DNA of 10,000 bases from Chrysomallon squamiferum (GCA_012295275.1 CM022672.1:35345732-35355731), one strand, 5' to 3'; shown: positions 1-7,355, numbered from the stretch's first letter. The notes: a model not told the origin generated them from the sequence alone. Program-made: numbers and translations.

Positions 1-30
1 AATAATAATAATGGATTTGTTTTGATCAAA

Positions 31-60
31 TCTCATATTTCGTTATTGTTCGATGTTTGA
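31..60 (+). repeat. Dispersed repeat flank, copy 1
   Basis: The 17-mer TCTCATATTTCGTTATT (31-47) recurs exactly at 1550-1566, and the following 13 bases stay similar. Both copies lie shortly after AAT repeats (1-12 here, AAT-rich DNA before the other). This suggests a dispersed element with an (AAT)n-like end. The rest of the element is not visible because the window begins here. Confidence 0.45.
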
Positions 61-64
61 TTTG

Positions 65-148
65 ACTTCCGGTTTGTTATGGTAACACTTCCTTTTCCGT
101 AGTTTCATTATAAAGGATTATCTGAGACTGGGGGGAGGGGGAGGGGGG
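65..148 (+). promoter_or_regulatory. ETS-like sites, TATA-like box and G-rich tract
   Basis: ACTTCCGG (65-72) matches the ETS consensus and a second CACTTCC lies at 86-92. Between them is the small dyad GTTATGGTAAC (76-86). TATAAAGG follows at 109-116, then G6-A-G5-A-G6 at 130-148, which could fold as a G-quadruplex on the plus strand. The order resembles a core promoter, but each motif is short and expected by chance at times in AT-rich DNA. No reading frame follows; the next 400 bases are microsatellite. The promoter reading is weak. The G-rich tract itself is certain. Confidence 0.2.
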
Positions 149-200
149 TTCTGTCATTGCTTTAGAAAAGGATATCATGCTGAGATACAAGGGGGAAATG

Positions 201-203
<3 letters not shown>

Positions 204-256
<53 letters not shown>
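204..256. repeat. (TTA)n microsatellite
   Basis: A near-perfect TTA tract of about 17 units. It precedes a short unique stretch (257-290) and then a longer compound tract. Reading frames through it give only poly-L, poly-Y or poly-I and are not genes. Confidence 0.95.
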
Positions 257-290
257 TATAAGTAGAAAATTTGATTACAGTCAATACTAA

Positions 291-585
<295 letters not shown>

Positions 586-738
586 GCAAACTGATTTCGA
601 TTAATACTAAGATTTTTTGCATAAAGTAACAATTACAATTTCATTCACTTTTATTTAATTTTTTGTATTTTTGTTTTTATTACTTACTGATCTGCAGACG
701 CTCTGTTCCTATAAATAACTGAGATTTGTGAGAATAAG

Positions 739-764
739 TTTATTTATTTATTTATTTATTTATT
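739..764. repeat. (TTTA)n microsatellite
   Basis: About six TTTA units. It ends in TTGAACTCTG and is followed by unique sequence of higher complexity (765-952). Confidence 0.9.
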
Positions 765-823
765 GAACTCTGTAGCTGTTAATATAGTTTTAAAACAAAT
801 AACTGAGTTTTTCTACAACACAC

Positions 824-952
824 TGACTCGGAGTTAACGGGATAAGCCAGTGTTTAAATAAACTTCATGACTCTGAGTGAACACTTCAACGTTCCAGTCG
901 AACGGTTTATCCAAGACCTTGCACGCAGGAACAGTCTTAAAAATATCCTTGC

Positions 953-955
<3 letters not shown>
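824..955 (+). other. Unique segment with short coding-like frame, truncated by TTA repeat
   Basis: This is an island of complex, CpG-containing sequence between microsatellites. An ATG at 867 opens about 29 codons of mixed composition, beginning MTLSEHFNVPVERF and continuing with several R, L and N residues, before the frame runs into poly-I from the TTA tract. An in-frame TAA lies at 855-857. The start context (TTCATGA) is weak. The 11-mer TGACTCGGAGT (824-834) recurs with one change at 868-878. It could be a relic of an exon or transposon whose 3' side was replaced by the microsatellite, or chance. I recognise no family. Confidence 0.15.
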
Positions 956-998
<43 letters not shown>

Positions 999-1045
999 TT
1001 TTTATTATTATTTTATCTTTATTATTATTATTATTATTATTATTA

Positions 1046-1114
<69 letters not shown>
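953..1114. repeat. (TTA)n microsatellite with T-rich interruptions
   Basis: Long TTA tract interrupted by T7 near 997, by TTTTATCTTT near 1011 and by TTTTA near 1046. It ends with TTTTTTACC. It is complementary to the AAT tract at 1378-1416, so the two could pair as a hairpin in a single strand. Confidence 0.95.
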
Positions 1115-1115
<1 letters not shown>

Positions 1116-1375
1116 TTTTACCGAGCTGTACTTGGTGAGATTAAGGGGTTTTAAAAACATGAACACAAAAAACCAAAAAAAACCACCTAATCATAACCTG
1201 ATGAAAAACAATAACAGAGAAAGTGTAAAATAATAAAACAAATTTAACTCTGAAACTTTTCTTTTTCTTTTTTTTAAAAAATAAAACAAAAACAAAAAAA
1301 AAATAATAATAAAAATAAAAAATAATAATAATAATAGTAAAAATAATAATTTTTATAATAAAAATATTAGTAATT

Positions 1376-1416
<41 letters not shown>

Positions 1417-1420
1417 TAAT
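1115..1420. repeat. A-rich low-complexity block with (AAT)n
   Basis: Sequence becomes A-rich: AAACC and AAAAC runs at 1166-1185, a T-rich patch around 1258-1274, then A-rich AAAAC/AAAT until a clean AAT tract at 1378-1416. This is one of the few places where the A-rich strand is the plus strand. No gene is visible; the minus-strand frame across it is translated low-complexity DNA. Confidence 0.85.
1334..1373 (+). repeat. 40-bp direct repeat, copy A
   Basis: ATAGTAAAAATAATAATTTT at its start and ATTAGTAA at its end match 1444-1484 with a few substitutions and one added base. The AAT tract lies between the two copies. This looks like a local duplication into which the AAT tract expanded. Confidence 0.5.
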
Positions 1421-1443
1421 AAAAAATAACTGTTTATAGGAAT

Positions 1444-1484
1444 ATAGTAAAAATAAATAATTTTTATAATCAAAATAATAGTAA
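1444..1484 (+). repeat. 40-bp direct repeat, copy B
   Basis: Partner of 1334-1373, 110 bases downstream. Both contain the core AATTTTTATAAT. Low complexity makes the homology less certain than the length suggests. Confidence 0.5.
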
Positions 1485-1549
1485 ACTAATAATAATTTTT
1501 TTTAAAAAGTTCATTTGATGTAAACAATAAAAAAAAATTAAAAAAATAT

Positions 1550-1579
1550 TCTCATATTTCGTTATTCTTTGATATATGA
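1550..1579 (+). repeat. Dispersed repeat flank, copy 2
   Basis: Exact 17-bp match to 31-47 (TCTCATATTTCGTTATT), followed by a diverged 13 bases. It is preceded by an A-rich stretch and the AAT tract. A short GA run (about 1586-1600) follows. Confidence 0.45.
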
Positions 1580-1599
1580 TATGAAGAAAGAGAGAGAGA

Positions 1600-2242
1600 G
1601 AAGGTTATAAATGTGTTTGTTTGTTCCTGTGTCTGTGTGTGTTTTTGACAGAGAAAGAGGGAGACTGTAATAAAATTATGTTAAATTTAAATCAGCTGAT
1701 GTTTCATTAATTAAATCCATACCTATAAAAAATAAATAAATAAAATTAAAAATTAAAATAAAAATTCTTAATAATAATAAAAAATTCAATACTCGGGGGA
1801 ATTTGGTGAATATATTCAAAAACAGATTTTCTTTTTTTATAATTTAGAACACAATAATAAATAAATAAATTTTAAAATTTCTAATGCACACTTAACCTGT
1901 TTTGCTATTTATTTTACCGAAATTGTAATTTTTTTTCTTCTTTATACACAGTTTGTCTTCGTATAAACAATGCAGTAACATAGCACGACCTCGCTTATCA
2001 TGCAGCCAAACTGATCCGAGCCTCTGTAATGTTAATTTATCGAGACTTTGATTCATCTCTGTTTATAAATGAGCAAACCGATAATCATTTTTTTTTAACA
2101 TAACTTTGGTGATACGAAAAAAGAACCCAGTCTAAATGTAATCACCAAGTTGTGTTTTAAACACGTATTTGAGTGTGTTTGTGTTTGTTAGCACTTTGTG
2201 TGTGTTTAGTTATTTTATTAATTTATCATGGCTGCTATATAG
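1600..2242. other. AT-rich interval without a recognisable gene
   Basis: This stretch holds a cryptic TG-rich patch (1613-1646), a perfect 10-bp palindrome ATCAGCTGAT (1691-1700, E-box core CAGCTG), short AAAT runs (1730-1745, 1856-1872) and a splice-acceptor-like pyrimidine run ending in ACACAG at 1951. After that AG a frame of about 32 codons stays open from 1953 to about 2050, in DNA somewhat richer in GC than its surroundings. It has no ATG and no clear donor. A second TG-rich patch lies at 2168-2210. I call no gene here. Confidence 0.6.
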
Positions 2243-2300
2243 TGACGTCATCTTTTACAACTCGCCCTAAAGGCCATGACATCACAACTCCAGTTATAAA
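2243..2300 (+). promoter_or_regulatory. Candidate core promoter: CRE, near-CRE and TATA box
   Basis: TGACGTCA (2243-2250) is the perfect palindromic cAMP response element bound by CREB/ATF factors. TGACATCA (2277-2284) differs at one base. TATAAA follows at 2295-2300. The spacing (CRE about 45 bp upstream of TATA) is like CRE-driven animal promoters. A start site 25-30 bp downstream would fall around 2321-2331. The motifs and order are directly seen; promoter activity is inferred. The downstream leader and donor-like site strengthen the case slightly. Confidence 0.35.
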
Positions 2301-2315
2301 GTGTCAATTGGAAGC

Positions 2316-2364
2316 ATTCGAGTATTTTCTGTTATAATAATTTGTTATTAATAGTCACTCGAAT
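2316..2364 (+). other. Nested inverted repeat (stem-loop)
   Basis: ATTCGAGT (2316-2323) and ACTCGAAT (2357-2364) are perfect 8-bp inverted arms. Inside them TAATAA (2335-2340) and TTATTA (2345-2350) form a second 6-bp stem around a TTTG loop. The structure sits where transcription from the TATA box at 2295 would begin, so it could lie at the 5' end of an RNA or act as a palindromic protein site. No known leader structure is recognised. Confidence 0.5.
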
Positions 2365-2428
2365 CAAATTAAATAATAATCTGCAAGAACTGAGAACTGA
2401 TTTAGCAGAATTATTTGTACTTCCATAG
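2326..2428 (+). other. Possible non-coding first exon
   Basis: Sequence downstream of the candidate TATA box contains no ATG up to a donor-like CATAG|GTAAAC at 2428/2429. An ATG-free leader of about 100 nt ended by a 5' splice site is what an untranslated first exon looks like. The start is set only by distance from the TATA box. It has no coding content, and a chance GTAAAC is possible. Confidence 0.2.
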
Positions 2429-2530
2429 GTAAACTGTCAACTGCATAAACATATGACCAAACAAAATTTGTAAAAATAAAATAAAATAAATAAATAAATG
2501 TTAATAAACTACAGAAGAATAAATTGAGAA

Positions 2531-2535
<5 letters not shown>

Positions 2536-2620
<85 letters not shown>
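2536..2620. repeat. (GA)n microsatellite
   Basis: Perfect GA tract of about 42 units, purines on the plus strand. Long homopurine mirror repeats of this type can form triplex (H-DNA) and bind GAGA-type factors in some animals. It lies about 70-100 bp left of the CpG-rich island. Confidence 0.95.
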
Positions 2621-2623
<3 letters not shown>

Positions 2624-2732
2624 CAAATTATATGAAACGATATAGATGACCAAAAACTCATTTTTATTGTCCCTTTAAATAGCTTCGAGTGCTTTTCTCC
2701 GATTACTTCCCCTTGGCTGTTGCGAGGGGAAA

Positions 2733-2757
2733 CGAGCGATGACTCGAGTTTCGCTCG
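2733..2757. other. 7-bp inverted repeat in the CpG-rich island
   Basis: CGAGCGA (2733-2739) and TCGCTCG (2751-2757) are perfect complements around an 11-base loop that contains CTCGAG. Dense CpG (at least six in 25 bases) makes this a candidate palindromic binding site or a methylation-protected patch. Confidence 0.5.
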
Positions 2758-2893
2758 CTCTGCGCGTCACTGAAGCCATTGTTTCGCACTTAACATTTCA
2801 ATGCGCGCTGTTTACTAATTGTCATAATTTCTGTCAGCTCTCTTAACCCCGTGGATTAAATTTCCTTGCCGAGGATTAGGATTTCATAATTGT

Positions 2894-2909
2894 CGGCCAG
2901 TAGTGGCCG
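2894..2909. other. 6-bp inverted repeat CGGCCA/TGGCCG
   Basis: CGGCCA (2894-2899), a 4-base spacer GTAG, and TGGCCG (2904-2909). It is immediately followed by the overlapping palindrome GCCGGC (2906-2911). It lies in the CpG-rich island next to the paired GGATTA motifs. Confidence 0.5.
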
Positions 2910-2935
2910 GCAGGAGGAAAGTCACATCAGATAAA

Positions 2936-3067
2936 ATGTGCGGCTCCACCCTTCCCAGCATGCCTCGAGGCAAACGTCACGTAGTCCCCCGGATGAAAGA
3001 GGAAAGCACGAAAAGTTGGACTTCCGCAAGGTTATCACCTTTCACTGCGCGTGCAACTCAACACTGA
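2936..3067 (+). CDS. Short 43-codon frame in the CpG-rich island
   Basis: ATG at 2936 (context AAAATGT, A at -3) opens a frame beginning MCGSTLPSMPRGKRH and ending at TGA 3065-3067. It is basic, serine-rich and free of low-complexity runs. GC-rich codons reflect the island. It could be an upstream ORF in a 5' leader, the start of a first coding exon, or chance. No donor of good strength is seen inside it. I recognise no family. Confidence 0.12.
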   Translation: MCGSTLPSMPRGKRHVVPRMKEESTKSWTSARLSPFTARATQH

Positions 3068-3082
3068 TTGGTCCAGCGAGAG

Positions 3083-3132
3083 TTAAAAATAAACAAACAA
3101 ACAAACAAATAGATAAATAGATAAATAAATGT
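3083..3132. repeat. (AAAC)n and AAAT/GATA low-complexity run
   Basis: AAAC units grade into AAATAGAT and AAAT. This closes the right edge of the CpG-rich island. The reading frames across it on both strands are translated repeat. Confidence 0.85.
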
Positions 3133-3222
3133 ATGAAAATAGAAAAGAAAAGAAAAATTGGAATAAAAAGTCGTGTGTGTGGTATCTGAAAAGTGGAGAA
3201 AATTTAAAATAAATAAACTGCT

Positions 3223-3283
3223 CGCACACATACACACATACACTTGTACACATGCACACAAACACATGCTCATACATTACACA

Positions 3284-3320
<37 letters not shown>

Positions 3321-3321
3321 T
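3223..3321. repeat. Cryptic CA-rich patch followed by (TTA)n
   Basis: CACA and CATA motifs run from 3223 to 3284 with many interruptions, then a clean TTA tract to 3320. The frames reading MCVV and MSMC across it on either strand are repeat translations. Confidence 0.85.
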
Positions 3322-3821
3322 AATGATTAATTCATTATCTTCATTTCAAAATATTCTTGATGGTTAAAACCAACAGATAGCGACATTTTCCATATCGATG
3401 TAGTTTACTCATTTTAATTTCAATATCACGTGATTATGAATATCTGATTTAGAAAAGCAATTGCTGTGATCACTAAACCAACAGACATAAAATGAACATC
3501 TCATATACAACAGTGCTTGTGTGTTTCGCATTCGCATACCTTCAGTCTCGACCTGTATATATAATAATAATTAATGAAGATTGCCACCGTTGCAGTCAGT
3601 TCGAATGTTTAGTTGAGATATAAAGGATATAGTCAGCGAACAATTTTTTCTTAATCTGCAACTCGAGACTCATTAAATCATATTTTATTATACAAATCCG
3701 TAACCTTTTTACATTCACCAGACAGAAGTTAAATCTGTGAAGTAATGGCGGACCACTTTCATCTATTTTCTTTTATATTTAATTCTATAGATTAATAACT
3801 TTAAAAAATATATATTGCTGA
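3322..3821. other. AT-rich interval without a recognisable gene
   Basis: No open frame of note. Single motifs: ATCACGTGAT (3425-3434), a perfect 10-bp palindrome of the TCACGTGA type bound by MITF/TFE and USF factors, and TATAAAGG (3619-3626). Both stand alone, so no promoter is called. Confidence 0.6.

Positions 3822-3870
<49 letters not shown>
3822..3870. repeat. (TTA)n microsatellite
   Basis: About 16 perfect TTA units, followed by a 34-base unique spacer and then a TTTA tract. Confidence 0.95.
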
Positions 3871-3872
<2 letters not shown>

Positions 3873-3903
3873 AATTTTCAATACTCTTACTCCTGCAACT
3901 ACT

Positions 3904-3904
<1 letters not shown>

Positions 3905-3960
<56 letters not shown>

Positions 3961-3989
3961 GTATTTGTTTGTTTATTTATTTATTTATT
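3905..3989. repeat. (TTTA)n microsatellite with one interruption
   Basis: TTTA units from 3905, broken by AAGTATTTGTTTG at 3959-3971 and resuming to 3989. Confidence 0.95.
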
Positions 3990-4359
3990 CTGAAGGTAAT
4001 ATATGACCACGAAAATATCTTTACTAACTGCATACATTTATTTAGAACTATCGAGTTTAAATTCGCGTAATACAACATCAGCTGTGTTGTAGATTATTTT
4101 CACTAACAGACTCTGACGAGCTATATTTCAGCGTAAGGATCAAATACATTAACAGTATATTATTAGAATAAAGTCTTAAACTAAATCTTTGAGTTATATT
4201 TATACAAACAGCCAGTAATTTGATAAACATAAAAACCAGGAACATCCGTCACATTGCAGACATGTTGTACTCGTTTATTCACCTTTATGAAGCATCGCAA
4301 GAAGACGAATTTTTACTCATATTTTTACTAATACACCCTTATTTGTAGTTTTTTAATAA
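3990..4359. other. AT-rich interval without a recognisable gene
   Basis: Moderately complex sequence with a CAGCTG E-box core (4079-4084). No long open frame, no repeat of note and no RNA gene seen. It leads directly into the 51-bp tandem array. Confidence 0.6.
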
Positions 4360-4546
4360 ATCAGGGTGCGTTAATAAAAATTCAGTTTAGTGGGTATTAA
4401 TAAAAATACGAATTAGGGGCATTAATAAAAATTCAGTTTAGTGGGTATTAATAAAAATACGAATTAGGGGCATTAATAAAAATTCAGTTTAGTGGGTATT
4501 AATAAAAATACGAATTAGGGGTATTAATAAAAATACGATTTAATCC
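4360..4546. repeat. 51-bp dimeric tandem repeat (minisatellite)
   Basis: The unit is a dimer of a 26-bp half starting TTCAGTTTAGTGGGTATTAA and a 25-bp half starting TACGAATTAGGGGCATTAAT; both halves end in TAATAAAAA. Three dimers begin at 4381, 4432 and 4483, with a single C-to-T change in the last. A diverged half unit precedes (4361-4380) and a partial half unit follows (4534-4546). The near identity of the dimers against the divergence of their halves shows an old 25-26 bp duplication followed by recent spread of the 51-bp dimer. Confidence 0.95.
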
Positions 4547-4649
4547 GGATCAGAACATAATTATAATTATGCTAGACAAATATAGCAACAGTTATTATTA
4601 TTTCAATTCCTTCAATTAAATTACTATAAACTCTGATCCTAATTCAAAT

Positions 4650-4839
4650 GCTTTTATTTTTACTGCTACCACTACTGCTGTTACTAGTATACCATCACAA
4701 CTACTACTGTACTACTACTACTACAACGATTGTTACTACTTTACTACTATTATTACTAGTACATTACTACTGTTTCTACTACTTTTCCTGCGACACTACT
4801 TCTGTTATTACTAAAGCTACTACTACTACACTAACTACT
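4650..4839. repeat. Degenerate (ACT)n-rich region
   Basis: CTACTACT-type triplets with many changes (CTGCTG, GTTACT, ACCACT). An 84-codon frame from 4648 to 4902 passes through it and gives a T-, L- and Y-rich product. It extends into the 86-bp array, whose unit length is not a multiple of 3, so I treat it as translated repeat and not a gene. Confidence 0.8.
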
Positions 4840-5098
4840 ATTACTACTACCACACGTACTGCTGATACTACTAATAGTATTACTGATAGGTTACCGTCGT
4901 AGCTGCTGCTATACACATTACTAACATTACTACTACCACACGTACTGCTGATACTACTAATAGTATTACTGTTATGTTACCGTCGTAGCTGCTGCTATAC
5001 ACATTACTAACATTACTACTACCACACGTACTGCTGATACTACTAATAGTATTACTGTTATGTTACCGTCGTAGCTGCTGCTATAAACGTTACTAACA
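4840..5098. repeat. 86-bp tandem repeat, three copies
   Basis: Copies start near 4840, 4926 and 5012, shown by CACACGTACT at 4851, 4937 and 5023 (exact 86-bp steps). Each holds ACT-rich sequence, then CCGTCGTAGCTGCTGCTAT. Copy 1 has GATAGG where copies 2 and 3 have GTTATG, and copy 3 changes near its end, so copies are about 97-98% identical. The unit contains ACT triplets, so the array grew from the degenerate trinucleotide region on its left. Confidence 0.95.
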
Positions 5099-5344
5099 CT
5101 GTCACTCTTGTTACAATTACAACGTCTACGGCGACTAGCATAACTAATGACTGCTCTTTATAAACAAACAAACAAATAAATTAATAAATAAATAAATAAT
5201 AAGTCCCCTACTACTGGAACGCTGGTGGTTATCTTTAACACAACAGTCCTTGGTAAAAAAACAAAAAATGAAAAAAAAAAGATACATCTTCCTTGTTTAC
5301 GCGTTTGTACCAGAAACAGCTGTAGCTGCACGTGTGTGTTTTCT
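5099..5344. other. Unique interval with paired E-boxes
   Basis: Holds AAAC/AAAT runs (5161-5201) and an A-rich patch (5256-5280). ACAGCTGT (5316-5323), a perfect 8-bp palindrome, and CACGTG (5329-5334) are two bHLH-type E-box cores within 19 bases. No gene seen. Confidence 0.5.
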
Positions 5345-5430
5345 ATTTTATTTTATTTTATTTTATTTTATTTTATTTATTTAATATAAGTTTGATTTTT
5401 GAAATTCGTTTGTTTGATTTTTTGTTTGAT

Positions 5431-5465
<35 letters not shown>

Positions 5466-5467
5466 TT
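5345..5467. repeat. (TTTTA)n and (TTTA)n tracts
   Basis: TTTTA units at 5345-5383, a T-rich spacer, then TTTA units at 5430-5467. Confidence 0.9.
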
Positions 5468-5532
5468 AAAGTCAAAAGTATTAATTAAAAATATTTTCAG
5501 GAGAGACGATTATTTAATCAGTGCCTGAGTTG

Positions 5533-5790
5533 CTGTGTGTGACTGTGTGTGTGTGTGTGTATATACTTACATACATACATACATACATGCATACATAACT
5601 ACATACATACATACATACATACATACATACATACATACATAACTACATACATACATACATACATACATACATACATACATACATACATACATACATACAT
5701 ACATACATACATACATACATACATACATACATAACTACATAACTACATACATACATACATACATACATACACACACACACAAACACACTT
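5533..5790. repeat. (GT)n-(CATA)n-(CA)n compound microsatellite
   Basis: A GT tract (5533-5560) is followed by about 200 bases of CATA (5567-5768) and then a CA tract (5769-5788). TAACTACAT interruptions occur near 5596, 5640, 5732 and 5740. GT on the left and CA on the right are mutually complementary, so a single strand can fold back around the CATA core. The YIHT-repeat frame (5549-5734) is translated repeat. Confidence 0.95.
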
Positions 5791-6611
<821 letters not shown>

Positions 6612-6839
6612 CTAATAATTCTCAAACGCCGCCATTCTTGTTTTCACAGCTGAGTTATTGTGGTGGACAGGTGGACTAAGAAAGTAGATTTTAATCAAAA
6701 CTTTACTAACATATTCCTGCCTGGACCGTACTATGACTAATCTCAAAGAAAGATTATCGGCAACAGTTGTTAAAAAAGTATTTATATAAACTAAGCAAAA
6801 TCGTGGAAAAATGTAATATTCTAAAATTATTATTATCAT
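6612..6839 (-). CDS. 75-codon minus-strand frame, doubtful
   Basis: The frame starts at an ATG inside an ATT run (residues 2-6 are I-rich and repeat-derived). From about residue 9 it has mixed composition, with a stretch near TVADNLSLRLVIVRSRQEY and a C-terminal AVKTRMAAFENY. The last methionine is encoded by ATGGCGGCG, which overlaps a YY1-like core (GCCGCCAT on the plus strand, 6628-6635). No signal peptide or known domain is recognised. It may be an exon fragment, a relic of a mobile element, or chance. A plus-strand acceptor-like TTCTTGTTTTCACAG ends at 6649. Confidence 0.15.
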   Translation of the reverse strand: MIIIILEYYIFPRFCLVYINTFLTTVADNLSLRLVIVRSRQEYVSKVLIKIYFLSPPVHHNNSAVKTRMAAFENY

Positions 6840-6919
6840 TTTTTTGTTGTTTTTTTTTGTGTGTATGCGTTTGTTTTTGTGTTTTTTGGTTTTGGTTTTT
6901 TTTTTTTTTTTTGGGGGGG
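6840..6919. repeat. T-rich/TG low-complexity tract ending in G7
   Basis: T-runs with TTG and TGTG interruptions, then T14 (6899-6912) and G7. Frames here give F- and C-rich products and are not genes. Confidence 0.85.
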
Positions 6920-6936
6920 TCTGTTTTCTTCTGCAG

Positions 6937-7101
6937 TTTAAGTCTAATTTAATTACGAATTTTAGCCGCGAAAATTACCGCTTTTTCACTCTAATTAAAA
7001 ACTATTTTCACGATTTTATTCTGTTCATGTTTTTACCTTCAAATTCTGGTACCACCAACCTACGCATAGAGCTACTGACAAAGCTTCTTCCTAAACACTA
7101 A
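6937..7101 (+). other. Open frame behind an acceptor-like site
   Basis: TCTGTTTTCTTCTGCAG (6920-6936) is a good 3' splice-site match. The frame after it stays open for 54 codons (start FKSNLITNFSRENYRFF) to TAA at 7099-7101. It is F-, L- and N-rich but not a simple repeat. There is no donor before the stop, so if real it would be a terminal coding segment. No AATAAA is seen soon after. I recognise no family, and chance is the leading alternative. Confidence 0.12.
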
Positions 7102-7136
7102 GTTAAAATAATCGTCTCTAAATACCAGCGTTTTCT

Positions 7137-7304
7137 CTAATCCAGCAGAAGCAAACTGGCACGTGCAAGCCGTCTGCTGAAATCGACATTTCTGAACCTG
7201 GCAGACATATTTGCCATGTTATCTGCTTCCATAGCAATCGAAAAAACTGAATTACCTAACAAAGCAAGTAAATAATTTAATAATTCTCCTGGTATGACCT
7301 TTAA
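7137..7304 (-). CDS. Short minus-strand coding-like frame
   Basis: Reading the minus strand, the frame is open from 7304 (a TGA lies just upstream at 7307-7305) to TAG at 7139-7137. An ATG at 7232-7230 in strong Kozak context (GCTATGG) would give 31 residues: MEADNMANMSARFRNVD, then an arginine-rich stretch, then ASLLLLD. Composition is balanced and the DNA has clearly higher GC than its AT-rich surroundings, which is unusual here. GCACGTGC (7159-7166) and an RFX X-box-like GCTTCCATAGCAAT (7225-7238) lie in the same segment, so the GC could instead reflect a regulatory element. No family is recognised. Confidence 0.22.
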   Translation of the reverse strand, partial: LKVIPGELLNYLLALLGNSVFSIAMEADNMANMSARFRNVDFSRRLARASLLLLD

Positions 7305-7322
7305 TCAACATTATATTGTCTG

Positions 7323-7326
<4 letters not shown>

Positions 7327-7355
<29 letters not shown>

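Larger units (their letters stand above)
2690..3080. promoter_or_regulatory. CpG-rich island with promoter-type motif cluster
   Basis: This is the most GC- and CpG-rich stretch of the window. Motifs seen: CCATTGTT (2776-2783, SOX type), GGATTA at 2853-2858 and 2873-2878 (Otx/Bicoid type, 20 bp apart), TTCCCAGCATGCCT (2952-2965, close to the ZNF143/THAP11 core), ACGTCA (2974-2979, half CRE), ACTTCCG (3020-3026, ETS) and CTGATTGGTC (3064-3073, full NF-Y CCAAT box on the minus strand). Inverted repeats lie at 2733-2757 and 2894-2909. This combination is typical of CpG promoters of broadly expressed animal genes. Direction is unclear. A 43-codon ATG frame (2936-3067) lies inside but looks incidental. 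Confidence 0.4.

Noticed and set aside
1933-2050. Exon after the acceptor-like site at 1951
   Set aside because: A 32-codon open frame without a clear donor or recognisable product is expected by chance; it is mentioned only in the interval description.
3058-3367. Three frames of 64-71 codons around the CA/TTA patch
   Set aside because: All are translated AAAC, CA and TTA low-complexity sequence with conflicting strands.
4381-4533. TTAGGG-like motif in the 51-bp repeat as interstitial telomere
   Set aside because: TTAGGGG occurs once per 51-bp dimer, not in tandem hexamers, so this is not telomeric DNA.
4648-4902. Threonine-rich 84-codon protein
   Set aside because: It is an ACT-rich repeat translation that crosses into an 86-bp array whose period would break the frame in each copy.
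5549-5734. YIHT-repeat protein
   Set aside because: It is the CATA microsatellite translated, starting in the GT tract.
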